Shown piece by piece: positions 50,553 through 59,254 of a stretch of DNA of 64,000 bases. Numbering within the stretch: position 1 is the first letter of the stretch; every line of letters starts with the position of its first letter. The notes under the pieces were generated by a model. That model searched no databases and was not told where the DNA came from. It saw nothing but the letters and a program-made list of their open reading frames with translations. The translations under genes and the position numbers were made by a program. The stretch is from Streptomyces chryseus (GTDB lineage Bacteria; Actinomycetota; Actinomycetes; Streptomycetales; Streptomycetaceae), in assembly GCF_014650755.1 (NCBI RefSeq), contig NZ_BMVO01000011.1:1-64000 (forward strand), written 5' to 3'.

Positions 50553-51019
50553 CCGGTGTGGTCGAGGCGAAGCTCGCCGAGCTCGGCCTGACGCTTCCGG
50601 AGGTTGTTCCTCCGCTCGCCGCGTACCAGCCGGCCGTGCAGTCCGGCGTGTACGTCTTCACCTCGGGCCAGCTCCCGATGGTGGAGGGCAAGCTGCCGTG
50701 CACCGGCAAGGTCGGTGCCGAGGTCACGCCGGAAGAGGCGAAGAACCTGGCGCGCACGTGCGCGCTGAACGCGCTGGCCGCCGTCAAGTCGGTCACCGGA
50801 GACCTGGACCGCATCGCGCGTGTCGTGAAGGTCGTCGGCTTCGTCGCCTCCGCCGCGGACTTCACCGGCCAGCCGGCCGTGATCAACGGCGCGAGCGAGC
50901 TGCTGGGCGCGGTCCTCGGCGACAAGGGCGTGCACGCGCGCAGCGCGGTCGGCGTGACCGTGCTGCCGCTGGACGCGCCGGTCGAGGTCGAGATCCAGGT
51001 CGAGCTCACCTCCGCCTGA
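50549..51019 (+). CDS. RidA family (enamine/imine deaminase-like) protein
   Basis: A 156-residue RidA/YjgF-like protein with AYQPAVQSGVYVFTSGQLP at the N-terminal signature and a GVHARSAVGVTVLPLDAPVEVE ending containing the conserved R. These trimers hydrolyse reactive enamines from PLP enzymes. Translationally coupled to the DUF4177 gene. Confidence 0.9.
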   Translation: MTGVVEAKLAELGLTLPEVVPPLAAYQPAVQSGVYVFTSGQLPMVEGKLPCTGKVGAEVTPEEAKNLARTCALNALAAVKSVTGDLDRIARVVKVVGFVASAADFTGQPAVINGASELLGAVLGDKGVHARSAVGVTVLPLDAPVEVEIQVELTSA

Positions 51020-51177
51020 CGCCGTCGAGCCGGCCTCGCCGGCCTGTCCTGTGCGCCCGGCTCGTCCGCCCGGCTCGTCGGCCGCCTCGTCCGCCGGGCT
51101 CGTCGGCCCGGAGTCGGGCCCCGGGCTCTGGACCTGGTGCTCTCGAACATCCGACCGGGAGCGGATAGCCTCCGGCC

Positions 51178-52065
51178 ATGTCCAATGGTCAGTGGTACCC
51201 GCCCGAGTGGCCGGACCGGATCCGTGCTCTCGCCCGTGGCGAGCTCACGGTCGCGCCCCCCAAGCGGGCCGCCACCGTCATGCTCCTGCGGGACACGGCC
51301 GGCGGTCCCGCCGTGCACATGCTGCGCAGACGCGCCTCCATGGCCTTCGCCGGGGGCGCGTACGCGTATCCGGGCGGCGGAGTCGATCCGCGCGACGACG
51401 ACCACCAGGTGGGCTGGGCGGGCCCGTCCCTCGGCGACTGGGCTCTGCGGCTGGGCGTGGACCCGGCGTCGGCGCAGGCCATCGTGTGCGCGGCGGTGCG
51501 CGAGACGTACGAGGAGGCCGGTGTGCTGCTCGCCGGCCCGACGGCCGGCACGGTGGTCGGGGACACCACCGGGGACGACTGGGAGGCGGACCGGCGGGCC
51601 CTGGTCGCCCGCGAACTGTCCTTCGCGGACTTCCTCCAGCGGCGTTCGCTGGTGCTGCGCTCCGACCTGCTGGGCGCGTGGGCGCGCTGGATCACCCCCG
51701 AGTTCGAGCCGAAGCGGTACGACACGTGGTTCTTCGTCGCCGCGCTGCCGGCCGGCCAGCGGACTCGCAACGCCTCGACGGAGGCGGACCGCACGGTGTG
51801 GATCAGCCCCTCGGAGGCCGCCGCCGGCTACGACAAGGGCGAGCTGCTGATGATGCCGCCGACGATCGCCACGCTGCGTACGCTCCAGCCGTACGCCACG
51901 GCCGCCGAGGCGCTCGCGGGCGCGGCGGAGCAGGACATGGACCCTGTCCTGGCGCAGGCGCGCCTGGAGGGCGACGAGGTGGTCCTGAGCTGGCCGGGCC
52001 ACGACGAGTTCACGAAGCGCGTGGGGGGTACGGCGAGTACCGAGCACCCAGGAGGCACCCGATGA
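51178..52065 (+). CDS. NUDIX hydrolase (large type)
   Basis: A 295-residue NUDIX protein. It opens with SNGQWYPPEWPDRIRALARGEL and has RRASMAFAGGAYAYPGGGVDP then AVRETYEEAGVLL as Nudix box, interrupted by a family-typical insertion of about 40 residues. It overlaps the MBL-fold gene by 4 nt. The NUDIX-MBL pair is conserved in streptomycetes next to crp. Substrate possibly CoA- or nucleotide-type, not determined. Confidence 0.88.
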   Translation: MSNGQWYPPEWPDRIRALARGELTVAPPKRAATVMLLRDTAGGPAVHMLRRRASMAFAGGAYAYPGGGVDPRDDDHQVGWAGPSLGDWALRLGVDPASAQAIVCAAVRETYEEAGVLLAGPTAGTVVGDTTGDDWEADRRALVARELSFADFLQRRSLVLRSDLLGAWARWITPEFEPKRYDTWFFVAALPAGQRTRNASTEADRTVWISPSEAAAGYDKGELLMMPPTIATLRTLQPYATAAEALAGAAEQDMDPVLAQARLEGDEVVLSWPGHDEFTKRVGGTASTEHPGGTR

Positions 52066-52892
52066 CCGACGCCGCAGCGCTTCCCGGGCAGCCCCGCGGC
52101 GGGGTGCTCTCCGGGCCGGCCACCGACCGCGCCGTGAACGTGCTCGCCCCGAACGCCTCCGCGATGACCCTGGACGGCACCAACACCTGGATCGTCGGTG
52201 AGCCGGACTCGGACCTGGCGGTCGTCATCGATCCCGGGCCGCTCGACGACGTACATCTGCGGGCGGTGATCGACACGGCGGAGAAGGCGGGCAAGCGCGT
52301 CGCGCTGACCCTCCTGACGCACGGGCACCCCGACCACGCGGAGGGCGCGGGGCGCTTCGCCGAGCTGACGCGTACGCCCGTACGGGCCCTCGACCCGGCG
52401 CTGCGGCTCGGGGACGAGGGACTCGCGGCGGGGGACGTCATCACCACCGGGGGCCTGGAGCTGCGCGTGGTGCCGACGCCCGGGCACACCGCCGACTCGC
52501 TCTGCTTCCACCTGCCCGCCGACCGGGCCGTACTGACGGGGGACACCGTACTGGGGCGGGGTACGACGGTCGTGGCGCACCCGGACGGACGGCTCGGCGA
52601 CTACCTCGACTCACTGCGGCGGCTGCGTTCGTTGACGGTCGACGACGGAGTGCACACCGTGCTGCCCGGTCACGGGCCCGTCCTGGAGGACGCGCAGGGT
52701 GTGGTCGAGTACTACCTGGCGCACCGGGCGAACCGCCTCGCGCAGGTCGAGACGGCCGTCGAGAACGGGTACGCGCGCGCGTCGGAGGTCGTCGCCCACG
52801 TGTACGTGGACGTGGACCGCTCCCTGTGGCCGGCGGCCGAGCTGTCGGTGCGGGCGCAGCTGGAGTACCTGCGGGACCACGGCCTGATCTAG
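52062..52892 (+). CDS. MBL-fold metallohydrolase
   Basis: A 276-residue metallo-beta-lactamase-fold hydrolase. Motifs: THGHPDHAEG (HxHxDH), TPGHTADS, TGDTVLG and PGHGP. GGAGG lies 6 nt before the ATG, which also overlaps the NUDIX stop. It resembles LACTB2-type RNA/thioester hydrolases with the C-terminal helical winged part (residues 210-276). Confidence 0.9.
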   Translation: MTDAAALPGQPRGGVLSGPATDRAVNVLAPNASAMTLDGTNTWIVGEPDSDLAVVIDPGPLDDVHLRAVIDTAEKAGKRVALTLLTHGHPDHAEGAGRFAELTRTPVRALDPALRLGDEGLAAGDVITTGGLELRVVPTPGHTADSLCFHLPADRAVLTGDTVLGRGTTVVAHPDGRLGDYLDSLRRLRSLTVDDGVHTVLPGHGPVLEDAQGVVEYYLAHRANRLAQVETAVENGYARASEVVAHVYVDVDRSLWPAAELSVRAQLEYLRDHGLI

Positions 52893-52914
52893 TACGGAGC
52901 CTCGGGCGCGGCCG

Positions 52915-53460
52915 TCAGGCGTCCTTGCGCTTGAACTCATCCGTGGGGATGGGGACGGTGGACCCGTCTTCGAGGTGGAGGGTGACGGTCTCGCCGTACG
53001 TGTAGGCCTCGCGCGTCGCGTAGTCGTTTCCCCGGGGGCGGGTGAGCAGGGTGCACTCGCCCCGGAACGGGTCGATGATCAGGTAGATCGGCACGTTGTA
53101 GCGGGCGTACTGATGGACCTTGAAGTCGTAGTCGTTCGGATCGTCCTTGGTCGACACGATTTCGACGGCGGCCAGTATGTCCCCGTACGAGTAGGGCTCC
53201 GTCGCGCCCTCGGTCAGGATCGTCACGTCCGGCACGCGGTCGGGGTCGCCGGGAAACTGGATCAGCACGTCGGAGACGATCCGGGATGGTGCGATACCGG
53301 CTGTGCGCGCTGCTGCCTGCACATCGAAGATCGTCCAGCTCTGCACATTGCTCTGCGGTGTCATCACGACGCGCCCCCCCACGACCTCGACCTTGAAGCC
53401 CTCGTACTCCTTGGCGGCCCGCTCGGCCACGTGCCGCAGCACATCGTCCATGACGCTCAT
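52915..53460 (-). CDS. Uma2 family (PD-(D/E)xK-fold) protein
   Basis: A 181-residue Uma2-type restriction-endonuclease-fold protein. Start ATG 53460 has GAGGAGG 7 nt upstream. The conserved acidic PD (RVPDVTILTEG), the ILAAVEIVSTKDD (ExxS/K) and the YARYNVPIYLIIDP segment are present. Uma2 proteins are abundant in actinobacteria, function unknown. Confidence 0.88.
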   Translation of the reverse strand: MSVMDDVLRHVAERAAKEYEGFKVEVVGGRVVMTPQSNVQSWTIFDVQAAARTAGIAPSRIVSDVLIQFPGDPDRVPDVTILTEGATEPYSYGDILAAVEIVSTKDDPNDYDFKVHQYARYNVPIYLIIDPFRGECTLLTRPRGNDYATREAYTYGETVTLHLEDGSTVPIPTDEFKRKDA

Positions 53461-53533
53461 CGCTGCCTCCTCGCTCGTCACCGACCGTATGCGCAGAATA
53501 GCCCCGGCCTCTGACACCCGGCCGGGGGAACGC

Positions 53534-53568
53534 GGAAGGGCCGCCCCCAAGCGAGGGGCGGCCCTTCC
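53534..53568 (-). terminator. Terminator after crp
   Basis: A perfect 14-bp stem (53534-53547 with 53555-53568) and 7-nt loop, 21 nt past the crp stop on the minus strand. Confidence 0.75.
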
Positions 53569-53588
53569 GGCGTCGTAGCAGGCTCGTA

Positions 53589-54263
53589 CTAGCGGGAGCG
53601 CTTCGCGAGGCGCTCCACGTCCAGCAGGATCACGGCCCGCGCCTCCAGGCGCAGCCAGCCGCGGCCCGCGAAGTCCGCGAGGGCCTTGTTGACCGTCTCG
53701 CGGGACGCGCCGACCAGCTGGGCCAGTTCTTCCTGCGTCAGGTCGTGCACGACGTGGATGCCCTCCTCGGACTGCACGCCGAACCGGCGCGACAGGTCGA
53801 GGAGCGCGCGGGCGACACGGCCCGGCACGTCGGAGAAGACCAGGTCGGACATCTGGTCGTTGGTCTTGCGCAGCCGGCGGGCGACCGCGCGGAGGAGGGC
53901 CGTGGCCACCTCCGGGCGGGCGTTCAGCCAGGGCTGGAGGTCGCCGTGGCCGAGGCCGAGCAGCTTGACCTCCGTCAGGGCGGTCGCGGTGGCGGTGCGC
54001 GGGCCCGGGTCGAAGAGCGACAGCTCACCGATCAGCTCGCCGGGTCCGAGGACGGCCAGCATGTTCTCGCGGCCGTCGGGGGAGGTGCGGTGCAGCTTCA
54101 CCTTGCCCTCGGTGACCACGTACAGGCGGTCGCCGGGGTCGCCCTCGTGGAAGAGGGCGTCGCCGCGAGCGAGCGTCACCTCACTCATCGAGGCGCGGAG
54201 CTCCGCGGCCTGCTCGTCATCGAGCGCCGCGAAGAGCGGGGCGCGCCGCAGAACGTCGTCCAC
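53589..54263 (-). CDS. crp: Crp/Fnr-family transcriptional regulator
   Basis: A 224-residue cAMP receptor protein. The GTG at 54263 (AAGGAGA 7 nt upstream) gives the usual Streptomyces Crp start (VDDVLRRAPLFAAL). The cyclic-nucleotide-binding fold has the phosphate-binding cassette GELIGELSLFDPGPRTATATA, and the C-terminal HTH is LTQEELAQLVGASRETVNKALADF. In Streptomyces Crp controls germination, growth and antibiotic production. A GTG-N8-CAC palindrome lies 68 nt upstream. Confidence 0.95.
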   Translation of the reverse strand: MDDVLRRAPLFAALDDEQAAELRASMSEVTLARGDALFHEGDPGDRLYVVTEGKVKLHRTSPDGRENMLAVLGPGELIGELSLFDPGPRTATATALTEVKLLGLGHGDLQPWLNARPEVATALLRAVARRLRKTNDQMSDLVFSDVPGRVARALLDLSRRFGVQSEEGIHVVHDLTQEELAQLVGASRETVNKALADFAGRGWLRLEARAVILLDVERLAKRSR

Positions 54264-54330
54264 GAGTTCTCTCCTTGTCGACCTGCTCATCACGGGAACC
54301 GTGGTCTCCATGATGCCGGACGGTAAAACA

Positions 54331-54344
54331 GTGCGATCAATCAC
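54331..54344. promoter_or_regulatory. Candidate Crp-binding site (autoregulation)
   Basis: GTGCGATCAATCAC fits the GTG-N8-CAC form of the Streptomyces Crp motif (GTGN6GNCAC, with A instead of G at the interior G position). It lies between the divergent crp (start 54263) and nth (start 54449). Confidence 0.5.
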
Positions 54345-54448
54345 AAGTTTGACGTACCGGCGTGCCCGACCGTGCGGCAGGGGGCCGATTGGGGTGGCAA
54401 TTGCCTGTGACCGGGGCGGATGTCAGTGCCGGGCTTTAGGCTGGCCGG

Positions 54449-55372
54449 GTGTCCAAAACGCCGGTGAGAGTGGAGCCCGAGGGGGCCGGACAGGTGACTG
54501 AAGGCCGTAATTCCGCTGTGGGCGAACAGCTCCCGTCTCAAGTCAAGAATGCCGCAAATGGGGTGAAAAGGTCCAAGTCCGGGGCGGGGGCGAAGCCGGG
54601 CAAGCCCGAGTCGAGACTGGCCATGGTCCGCCGTGCACGGCGGATGAACCGTGAGCTGGCCGAGGTCTATCCGTACGCCCATCCGGAGCTCGACTTCGAG
54701 AACCCCTTCGAGCTGCTGGTGGCCACGGTCCTCTCGGCCCAGACCACGGACCTGCGGGTCAACCAGACCACCCCGGCCCTCTTCGCCGCGTACCCGACGC
54801 CCGAGGACATGGCCGCCGCCGACCCCGAGGAGCTGGAGCAGCTGATCCGGCCGACCGGGTTCTTCCGCGCCAAGGCGCGGTCCCTGCTCGGCCTCTCCGC
54901 CGTGCTCAGGGACGATTTCGGCGGCGAGGTGCCCGGCCGTCTCAAGGACCTCGTCTCGCTGCCCGGCGTCGGCCGCAAGACGGCCAACGTGGTCCTCGGC
55001 AATGCCTTCGGCGTCCCCGGTCTGACCGTCGACACGCACTTCGGCAGGCTCGTACGGCGCTGGAAGTGGACCGCGCACGAGGACCCGGAGAAGGTCGAGG
55101 CGGACATCGCCGCGATCTTCCCCAAGAGCGAGTGGACGATGCTCTCGCACCGGATCATCTTCCACGGCCGCCGCGTCTGCCACTCCCGCAAGCCGGCCTG
55201 CGGCGCCTGCCCGATCGCGGATCTGTGTCCGTCGTACGGCGAGGGCGAGACGGATCCGGAGAAGGCGAAGAAGCTGCTGAGGTACGAGATGGGCGGCCAC
55301 CCGGGGCAGCGCCTGAAGCCCCCGCCGGACTATCCCGGCAAGCCCGCGCCGCCGCTGGGAGCCGCCGAGTGA
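54449..55372 (+). CDS. nth: Endonuclease III
   Basis: A 307-residue DNA glycosylase/AP lyase. The HhH motif is LPGVGRKTANVVLG with the catalytic Lys, the catalytic Asp lies in VDTHFGRL, and the [4Fe-4S] cluster is formed by Cys spaced C-x6-C-x2-C-x5-C (CHSRKPACGACPIADLC). The first 60 residues are a disordered, low-conservation extension, so the real start could be a later codon. It repairs oxidised pyrimidines. Confidence 0.93.
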   Translation: MSKTPVRVEPEGAGQVTEGRNSAVGEQLPSQVKNAANGVKRSKSGAGAKPGKPESRLAMVRRARRMNRELAEVYPYAHPELDFENPFELLVATVLSAQTTDLRVNQTTPALFAAYPTPEDMAAADPEELEQLIRPTGFFRAKARSLLGLSAVLRDDFGGEVPGRLKDLVSLPGVGRKTANVVLGNAFGVPGLTVDTHFGRLVRRWKWTAHEDPEKVEADIAAIFPKSEWTMLSHRIIFHGRRVCHSRKPACGACPIADLCPSYGEGETDPEKAKKLLRYEMGGHPGQRLKPPPDYPGKPAPPLGAAE

Positions 55373-55490
55373 CGGGCCGGGTGACGGGCTGGGCGGCGGA
55401 TCGGGTGACGGGCCGGGCGGCGACAGGAGTGGCGGGCCGCACGGCGGGTGCGCGCGACCGCGCGGAACGAACGGGCCCGGTTCGGGCGTT

Positions 55491-56261
55491 GTGACGACGG
55501 GGGTGCCTATGACGCGTGGGAGCGAGACATATGACGGCGGCCGGGCGGCCGCGCCGTCCGGGGCGGCCCGCACGACCGAGGCGGCCGGTCCGGCCGAAGT
55601 CGCCGTGACGAGCCGGGGGCTGCCCGCCTGGCTCGAACCGGTGGCCGAAGTCGCCCGGTCCGTACGCCCCGAGCAGCTCAGCCGCTTCCTGCCGCCGGAG
55701 AGCGGCGCCGGGCGCCAGTCGGCCGTACTGATCCTCTTCGGCGAGGGGGAGAAGGGTCCCGAACTGCTGCTCATGGAGCGGGCCGGGAGCCTGCGTTCGC
55801 ACGCGGGCCAGCTCAGCTTCCCCGGCGGCGCCCTCGACCCCGCCGACGGTGATCCGCAGACGACGGGCCCCCTGCGCGCCGCGCTGCGCGAGGCCGAGGA
55901 GGAGACCGGGCTCGATCCCTCCGGTGTCCAGATCTTCGGCGTACTGCCCCGCCTCTACATCCCCGTCAGCAACTTCGTCGTGACGCCGGTCCTCGGCTGG
56001 TGGCGCGAGCCGAGCCCCGTCGGCGTCGTCGACTCCGCCGAGACGGCGCGCGTCTTCACCGTTCCCGTGGCGGATCTCACGGATCCGGCCAACCGCGTGA
56101 CGAGCGTGCACCCGCGCGGCCACAGCGGCCCCGCGTTCCTGGTCGGACCCGCTCTGGTCTGGGGTTTCACGGCCGGCGTGATCGACAAGATTCTTCATTA
56201 CGCGGGATGGGAGCGGCCTTGGGACCGCTCACGGCAGGTCCCGCTCGACTGGCACGCGTGA
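55491..56261 (+). CDS. NUDIX hydrolase, CoA pyrophosphatase-like
   Basis: A 256-residue NUDIX protein of the CoA/NUDT8 type: LLMERAGSLRSHAGQLSFPGG (the LLTxRxxxLRxHxGxxxFPGG signature) before the Nudix box ALREAEEETGLDP. The first 50 residues are Ala/Gly rich and variable; GTG 55491 is used, ATG 55509 is an alternative. It ends 12 nt before marP and is probably cotranscribed with it. Confidence 0.88.
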   Translation: MTTGVPMTRGSETYDGGRAAAPSGAARTTEAAGPAEVAVTSRGLPAWLEPVAEVARSVRPEQLSRFLPPESGAGRQSAVLILFGEGEKGPELLLMERAGSLRSHAGQLSFPGGALDPADGDPQTTGPLRAALREAEEETGLDPSGVQIFGVLPRLYIPVSNFVVTPVLGWWREPSPVGVVDSAETARVFTVPVADLTDPANRVTSVHPRGHSGPAFLVGPALVWGFTAGVIDKILHYAGWERPWDRSRQVPLDWHA

Positions 56262-56273
56262 CAGGGTGGCCAT

Positions 56274-57473
56274 GTGAACGTCCTGGACATCTTGTTGCTG
56301 GTCGCGGCGGTGTGGTTCGCGATCGTCGGGTACCGACAGGGATTCGTCGTCGGCATTCTGTCGGTGATCGGCTTTCTGGGCGGCGGCCTCGTCGCGGTCT
56401 ACCTGCTGCCGCTCCTGTGGGACCAGCTGACCGACGGCTCGGAAGTCAGCTCGACGGCCGCCGTCGTCGCGGTCATCGTCGTGATCGTGTGCGCCTCGGT
56501 GGGGCAGGCCTTCACCACCCACCTCGGGAACAAGCTCCGCAGATACATCACCTGGTCGCCCGCCCGCGTCCTGGACGCCTCGGGCGGCGCGCTGGTCAAC
56601 GTCGTCGCGATGCTGCTCGTCGCCTGGCTGGTCGGCTCCATGCTCGCGCAGACCTCGCTGCCCACGCTGGGCAAGGAGGTCCGTAGCTCCAAGGTGCTCC
56701 TCGGAGTCTCGCGGGTGCTGCCCGAGCAGGCGGACATGTGGTTCACGGACTTCAGGTCGGTCCTCACCCAGAACGGCTTCCCGCAGGTCTTCAGTCCCTT
56801 CTCCAACGAGCCGATCACCGAGGTCAAGGCCCCCGACCCGGCGCTCGCCGGCAGCCCCGTCGCCGCCCGCGCCAAGAAGTCGATCGTGAAGGTCGTCGGC
56901 ACGGCGCAGAGCTGCGGCAAGGTCCTCGAAGGCACCGGCTTCGTCTTCGACGAGCGCCGGGTCATGACCAACGCGCACGTCGTCGGCGGCGTGGACGAGC
57001 CGACCGTGCAGATAGGCGGTGAGGGCCGCCGGTACGACGCCACCGTGGTGCTCTACGACTGGGAGCGCGACATCGCCGTGCTGGACGTCCCCGACCTGGA
57101 CGCCCCGGCGCTGGAGTTCACGGACACCGACGCCCGCACCGGCGACGGCGCCATCGTCGCGGGCTTCCCGGAGAACGGCGCGTACGACGTCCGGTCCGCC
57201 CGCGTCCGCGGCCGGATCAACGCCAACGGCCCGGACATCTACCACCGCGGCACGGTCCAGCGTGACGTCTACTCGCTGTTCGCGACCGTCCGTCAGGGCA
57301 ACTCGGGCGGCCCGCTGCTGACGCCCGACGGCAAGGTCTTCGGCGTCGTCTTCGCCAAGTCCCTCGACGACGCCGACACGGGGTACGCCCTGACGGCCGA
57401 CGAGGTCCAGGAGGACGTCCGCCTCGGCCGCGCCGCCAACCAGCAGGTCGACAGCGAGGGATGCGCGCTCTGA
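56274..57473 (+). CDS. marP: MarP-like membrane serine protease (CvpA-trypsin)
   Basis: A 399-residue protease. Four membrane helices of the CvpA/colicin-V type lie in residues 1-125, followed by an extracytoplasmic trypsin-like domain with H235 (TNAHVV), D266 (ERDIAV) and S344 (GNSGGP), so the triad is complete. C214 and C397 are placed as the disulfide known from mycobacterial MarP. That enzyme protects against acid and oxidative stress by processing cell-wall hydrolases; the same role is likely here. Confidence 0.92.
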   Translation: MNVLDILLLVAAVWFAIVGYRQGFVVGILSVIGFLGGGLVAVYLLPLLWDQLTDGSEVSSTAAVVAVIVVIVCASVGQAFTTHLGNKLRRYITWSPARVLDASGGALVNVVAMLLVAWLVGSMLAQTSLPTLGKEVRSSKVLLGVSRVLPEQADMWFTDFRSVLTQNGFPQVFSPFSNEPITEVKAPDPALAGSPVAARAKKSIVKVVGTAQSCGKVLEGTGFVFDERRVMTNAHVVGGVDEPTVQIGGEGRRYDATVVLYDWERDIAVLDVPDLDAPALEFTDTDARTGDGAIVAGFPENGAYDVRSARVRGRINANGPDIYHRGTVQRDVYSLFATVRQGNSGGPLLTPDGKVFGVVFAKSLDDADTGYALTADEVQEDVRLGRAANQQVDSEGCAL

Positions 57474-57508
57474 GCGGAGCGCTCCGAAGAGGCGGCGGGG
57501 AGAAGCAC

Positions 57509-58897
57509 ATGCGTCTGACGATTCTCGGCGGTGGCGGCTTCCGCGTCCCCCTCGTGTACGGCGCGCTCCTGCGCGACCGCGCCGAGGGCCGCGTCACGCA
57601 TGTCACCCTGCACGATCTCGACCGGGCGCGGCTCACCGCGATCGCCCGGGTCCTGGCCGACCAGGCCGACGGGGTCGCGGACGCGCCGTCCGTGACCGTG
57701 ACCACCGACCTCGACGAGGCGCTGCGCGGCGCCCACTTCGTCTTCTCCGCCATCCGGGTCGGCGGACTGGAGGGCAGGGCCGCCGACGAGCGCGTCGCGC
57801 TGGCCGAGGGCGTCCTGGGCCAGGAGACGGTCGGCGCGGGCGGCATCGCGTACGGGCTGCGTACGGTCCCGGTCGCCGCCGACATCGCGCGCCGGGTGGC
57901 GCGGATCGCCCCCGAGGCGTGGGTCATCAACTTCACCAACCCGGCCGGACTCGTCACCGAGGCCATGTCCCGCCACCTCGGCGACCGCGTCATCGGCATC
58001 TGCGACTCGCCGGTGGGCCTCGGCCGCCGCGTCGCCCGGGTGCTCGGCGTCACGGACCCGGCGCGGGCCCGGCTCGACTACGTCGGCCTCAACCACCTCG
58101 GCTGGCTGCGCGGCGTGTACGACGACGAGGCCCCCGGTCGCGGGAACCTGCTCCCGGCCCTGTTCGACGACGAGCGGGCGCTGACATCGTTCGAGGAGGG
58201 CAGGCTGTTCGGCGCCGCCTGGCTGCGCTCGCTCGGCTCCGTCCCCAACGAGTACCTGCACTACTACTACTTCAACCGTGAGACGGTCACCGCCTACCGC
58301 GAGGCGAAGCAGACCCGGGGGGCCTTCCTCCGCGACCAGCAGGCGCGGTTCTACGACGGCATGACGGACCGTACGTCGGGCGCCCTCGCCGCGTGGGACC
58401 GTACGCGCGCCGAGCGCGAAGCCACGTACATGGCGGAGAACCGGGAGGCGGCGGGCGCGGGAGAGCGCGCCGCCGACGACCTGGAGTCCGGTGGCTACGA
58501 GTACGTCGCGCTCGCCCTGATGCGGGCGATCGCCCGCGACGAGCGCGCCACGCTCATCCTCAACGTCCGCAACGGCCTCGGCGGGGACGACGGCACGGTG
58601 CCGTTGTCGCTGCTCGACGAGGCAGCCGTCGTCGAAGTCCCGTGCCTGGTCGACGCGACCGGCGCGCGCCCCGTCGCCGTATCACCGCTGACCGGCCATG
58701 AGGCGGGCCTGGTGGCCGCGGTCAAGGCGGTGGAGCGGTGCGTACTGGAAGCGGGGGAGAGCGGATCGGCGCGGGCGGCGGTGAAGGCGTTCGCCCTGCA
58801 CCCGCTCGTCGACTCGGTCGGGGTGGCGCGGCGGCTGCTCGACGGCTACCGCGGCGCGCACCCCGGACTCGGATACCTCAGGTTCGAAGCGGAGTAG
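57509..58897 (+). CDS. Family 4 glycosidase (6-phospho-beta-glucosidase-like)
   Basis: A 462-residue GH4 enzyme. ATG 57509 (GGGGAGA 5 nt upstream) gives the proper NAD-binding start LTILGGGGFRVPLVYGAL. Further motifs: INFTNPAGLVTEA, GICDSPVGLGRR (Cys for metal) and YVGLNHLGWLRG (metal His). GH4 enzymes use NAD+ and Mn2+ for redox-assisted hydrolysis of (phospho)glycosides. The start codon lies 35 nt after the marP stop. Confidence 0.9.
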   Translation: MRLTILGGGGFRVPLVYGALLRDRAEGRVTHVTLHDLDRARLTAIARVLADQADGVADAPSVTVTTDLDEALRGAHFVFSAIRVGGLEGRAADERVALAEGVLGQETVGAGGIAYGLRTVPVAADIARRVARIAPEAWVINFTNPAGLVTEAMSRHLGDRVIGICDSPVGLGRRVARVLGVTDPARARLDYVGLNHLGWLRGVYDDEAPGRGNLLPALFDDERALTSFEEGRLFGAAWLRSLGSVPNEYLHYYYFNRETVTAYREAKQTRGAFLRDQQARFYDGMTDRTSGALAAWDRTRAEREATYMAENREAAGAGERAADDLESGGYEYVALALMRAIARDERATLILNVRNGLGGDDGTVPLSLLDEAAVVEVPCLVDATGARPVAVSPLTGHEAGLVAAVKAVERCVLEAGESGSARAAVKAFALHPLVDSVGVARRLLDGYRGAHPGLGYLRFEAE

Positions 58898-58915
58898 TAC
58901 GGATCTCGAACTGCC

Positions 58916-59104
58916 TCAGTCGCGGGGATGGCGCAGTCGCGCCGAGACCCAGCGGGCCCGGCGGCGGAGGATGCGCGGAATCCCGATCGCGCGGGAGGGC
59001 GGGCCGTGGCCCTGGTCCCGAGGACCGCCCCCTTCGTGGGTGCTCAGCGCTGTGGCGGAGCGGCGGTTGCGTGCTGCGTCACCGTAGTCGTGCGTCCAGC
59101 CCAT
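58916..59104 (-). CDS. Possible small protein (62 aa)
   Basis: An ATG frame beginning MGWTHDYGDAARNRRSATAL and ending Arg-rich. The N-terminus looks protein-like, but there is only a weak GGGG before the ATG and the composition drifts to random Arg/Pro. Not recognised. Confidence 0.3.
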   Translation of the reverse strand: MGWTHDYGDAARNRRSATALSTHEGGGPRDQGHGPPSRAIGIPRILRRRARWVSARLRHPRD

Positions 59105-59150
59105 ACCCCGACGTTTGCCCGGGCCCCATGGTCCGTAATCGCGTTGGGGG

Positions 59151-59184
59151 CAGCCAATTGGCCTATGCGCGAGGCAATTGGCTG
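59151..59184. repeat. Inverted repeat in GH4/hydrolase gap
   Basis: CAGCCAATTG (59151-59160) and CAATTGGCTG (59175-59184) around GCCTATGCGCGAGG, whose ends (CCT/AGG) prolong the stem. AT-rich for this genome. Could be an operator or a weak terminator for the hydrolase gene ending at 59255. Confidence 0.5.
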
Positions 59185-59254
59185 TTCGTAGGACAAGCGT
59201 TCCGGCGGGGCGTCGGGCGGACGGTGACCGGCCGCCGGCTCGCCGGGCGGTGGG

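Larger units (their letters stand above)
58898..59254. other. Intergenic region with possible small ORF and palindrome
   Basis: 357 nt between the convergent GH4 and hydrolase genes. It contains a possible 62-aa minus-strand ORF (58916-59104) and a strong inverted repeat (59151-59184). Confidence 0.4.

Noticed and set aside
49336..52047. Extension of the minus-strand ATPase frame to 1367 codons
   Set aside because: Upstream of the ATG at 49335 the translation is Arg/Pro/Ser noise antisense to the real ATPase, RidA and NUDIX genes; only 47944-49335 has ATPase motifs.
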